Shown: positions 47,474 through 48,721 of the stretch, piece by piece
Layout: the number at the start of each line of letters is the position of its first letter
How positions within the stretch are numbered: the stretch's first letter is position 1
Origin: JAZDOK01 sp043798715
Lineage (GTDB): Bacteria; Vulcanimicrobiota; JAZDOK01
Length of the DNA stretch: 48,721 nucleotides
Reading direction: 5' to 3'
Assembly (NCBI GenBank): GCA_043798715.1
Contig: JAZDOK010000005.1
Span: forward strand, 1-48,721
The notes under the pieces: model-generated
Seen by the model: only the letters and a program-made list of their open reading frames with translations
What the model was told of the DNA's origin: nothing
The model's database searches: none
Made by a program: the position numbers and the translations under genes

Positions 47474-48670
47474 ATGAAAGGCTGGATTTCAATTTTTGTA
47501 ATGGCGGCCCTGGCGGTGCCCTGGATTCTCATCAAGTTCACCGGGGCGCACCTTGAGCCGCACCTCATAGCGATCCTCTCGGGCCTGGCCATCGTGGCCT
47601 CCTCTTTTCTCCTGACCTGGGGAGCGGAACTGGCGGAGATGGAGGTCTCCAAGTCCCTGGCCCTGGCGTTCCTGGCCATCGTCACAGTCCTTCCGGAATA
47701 CGCCGTGGACATGTACCTGTCCTGGATGGCCGGAAAGGATCAGGTCTACACTCACTACGCGGTGGCCAACATGACGGGGGCCAACCGCCTCATCATCGGC
47801 CTGGCCTGGGCGACAGTCGTCTTCATCTTCTGGTTCAAAACGAAGAAAACGACCGTGGAGCTGGGGGCCCCTATCACCAATGAATTCACATTTCTGACCC
47901 TGGCCACCCTCTATTCCTTTGTCATCCCGCTCAAAAAGAATCTCTCTCTCGTGGATGCCGCCGTTTTTCTTCTGCTCTTCATCGGCTATATCGTGCTGGC
48001 ATCGCGGGCGAAGGTGGAAGAACCACATCTTGAAGGTCCCGCGGCCGAGGTCGCGCGTCTTTCGCGTTCCATGCGCCGACTGGTGACCGTAATTTTTTTT
48101 CTTTTTTCCTGCTTTGTCATCCTTATCTCAGCTTCCGCCTTTGCGGAGAGCCTCATAACGACAGGAAAACTCCTTAAGATCGAAGAATTTCTCCTCATCC
48201 AGTGGCTGGCCCCCCTGGCCTCGGAAGCCCCGGAATTTATCGTGGCCGCCCTCTTCGCCTTAAAGTGCAACCCGGTCAACGGGATGGGCGCTCTCATCTC
48301 ATCAAAAGTGAACCAGTGGACCCTCCTGGTCGGCATGATACCCCTCGTCTTTTCCATCTCAAGCGGAAGCGTTCACCCGATGCCGCTGGATGGTCGCCAG
48401 GTGGAGGAAGTGCTGCTGACCTCGGCCCAATCCCTCTTTGCCATCGCCATCCTGGCGGATCTTCGGATCTCGGTCTGGGAGGCCCTGAGCCTGCTGGTTC
48501 TCTTCGTCACCCAGCTTCTGATGCCCTGGCAGGCGGCCCGCCTCGCCTTTTCATGGGTATATATCCTGCTGGCCGTCGGGATTCTTGTCGCAAAAAGACA
48601 AAAGTTATTCTGCCTCATCGGCTACATTACAGGGGCTTCAAAAAAACTATGCGGGAAAGGCAAGTGCTGA
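47474..48670 (+). CDS. CaCA-family sodium/calcium exchanger-like membrane protein
   Basis: A 398-residue membrane protein with about ten to eleven helices. The two alpha repeats of cation/Ca2+ exchangers are visible: WGAELAEMEVSKSLALAFLA then IVTVLPEYAVDMYLSW and NMTGANRLIIGLAW, and, in the second half, WLAPLASEAPEFIVAALFAL then GALISSKVNQWTLLVG. The paired Pro-Glu motifs (LPEY and APEF) are the ion-binding acids. A loop of about 60 residues lies between the halves. It follows birA by 6 bases. The true ion is not shown by the sequence. Its stop lies inside a short inverted repeat (48667-48681). Confidence 0.85.
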   Translation: MKGWISIFVMAALAVPWILIKFTGAHLEPHLIAILSGLAIVASSFLLTWGAELAEMEVSKSLALAFLAIVTVLPEYAVDMYLSWMAGKDQVYTHYAVANMTGANRLIIGLAWATVVFIFWFKTKKTTVELGAPITNEFTFLTLATLYSFVIPLKKNLSLVDAAVFLLLFIGYIVLASRAKVEEPHLEGPAAEVARLSRSMRRLVTVIFFLFSCFVILISASAFAESLITTGKLLKIEEFLLIQWLAPLASEAPEFIVAALFALKCNPVNGMGALISSKVNQWTLLVGMIPLVFSISSGSVHPMPLDGRQVEEVLLTSAQSLFAIAILADLRISVWEALSLLVLFVTQLLMPWQAARLAFSWVYILLAVGILVAKRQKLFCLIGYITGASKKLCGKGKC

Positions 48671-48681
48671 CGCAGCGTCAG
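48667..48681 (+). terminator. Short inverted repeat at the end of the exchanger gene
   Basis: CTGACGC and GCGTCAG flank one base and overlap the stop codon. No T-run follows, so termination would be weak. The window ends 40 bases later, so the end of the operon cannot be judged. Confidence 0.25.
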
Positions 48682-48721
48682 TAAGATCCGCTCAGGCCTT
48701 CTGCCTGCAGAATTCCTGTTC

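Overview
The window looks like a chromosomal piece of an uncultivated, moderately GC-rich, diderm (outer-membrane) bacterium with an anaerobic lifestyle. The diderm call rests on a giant two-partner-secretion exoprotein and a set of lipobox-bearing secreted proteins. The anaerobic call rests on a tungsten-type aldehyde:ferredoxin oxidoreductase, an RnfC/PduS-like iron-sulfur protein and a bacterial microcompartment (BMC) locus. I cannot name the phylum from the sequence alone. No tRNA, rRNA or CRISPR array was seen, and no stretch over about 300 bases lacks a gene or gene remnant.

Layout. (1) 0-3.3 kb: two convergent polytopic GT-C-type membrane proteins, the second broken by a frameshift in a 7-base A run. 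(2) 3.3-7.95 kb, minus strand: a compact BMC operon (PduL phosphotransacylase, one hexameric shell protein, a flavoprotein-like protein, CoA-acylating aldehyde dehydrogenase, PduS/RnfC-like protein). (3) 8.2-11.3 kb, plus strand and divergent from it: FucP/NagP-type permease, ROK sugar kinase and NagB-II-type SIS deaminase, joined by ATGA overlaps. (4) 11.3-13.1 kb, minus strand: an AT-rich toxin-antitoxin and restriction-system graveyard. It holds one intact hicBA, one hicBA whose toxin has an in-frame stop, an orphan antitoxin-like gene, and C-terminal scraps of an Mrr-like nuclease and probably a DNA methyltransferase. (5) 13.2-20.7 kb, minus strand: AOR, MoaD-like protein, N-acyl-D-amino-acid deacylase, FecR-like membrane protein, class A-like serine hydrolase, HEAT-repeat protein and Era, tightly packed. 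(6) 20.9-38.5 kb, minus strand: a 17.6-kb surface island with a 2730-residue TpsA/FHA-like exoprotein and five lipoproteins built from TIG, Big_2, cupredoxin-like and beta-propeller-like modules and Thr-Pro linkers. (7) 38.6-41.6 kb, minus strand: maf-mreB-mreC-mreD behind a strong, apparently leaderless promoter. (8) 41.6-44.1 kb: a small unknown gene with an upstream leader ORF, a SpoT-like HD hydrolase and a TPR protein. (9) 44.2-48.7 kb, plus strand: nadB, nadC, a biotin ligase and a CaCA-type cation exchanger behind a near-consensus sigma-70 promoter.

The region of most interest is the BMC locus. It encodes the shared core that turns an aldehyde into an acyl phosphate (aldehyde dehydrogenase, PduL, PduS), and three cargo proteins carry encapsulation-peptide-like N-termini. 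It has only one shell gene and no aldehyde-producing signature enzyme. The amino-sugar genes across the shared intergenic region are the only substrate clue. The second candidate system is the TpsA/lipoprotein island, which has no TpsB transporter in the window and shows domain-swapped lipoprotein duplicates.
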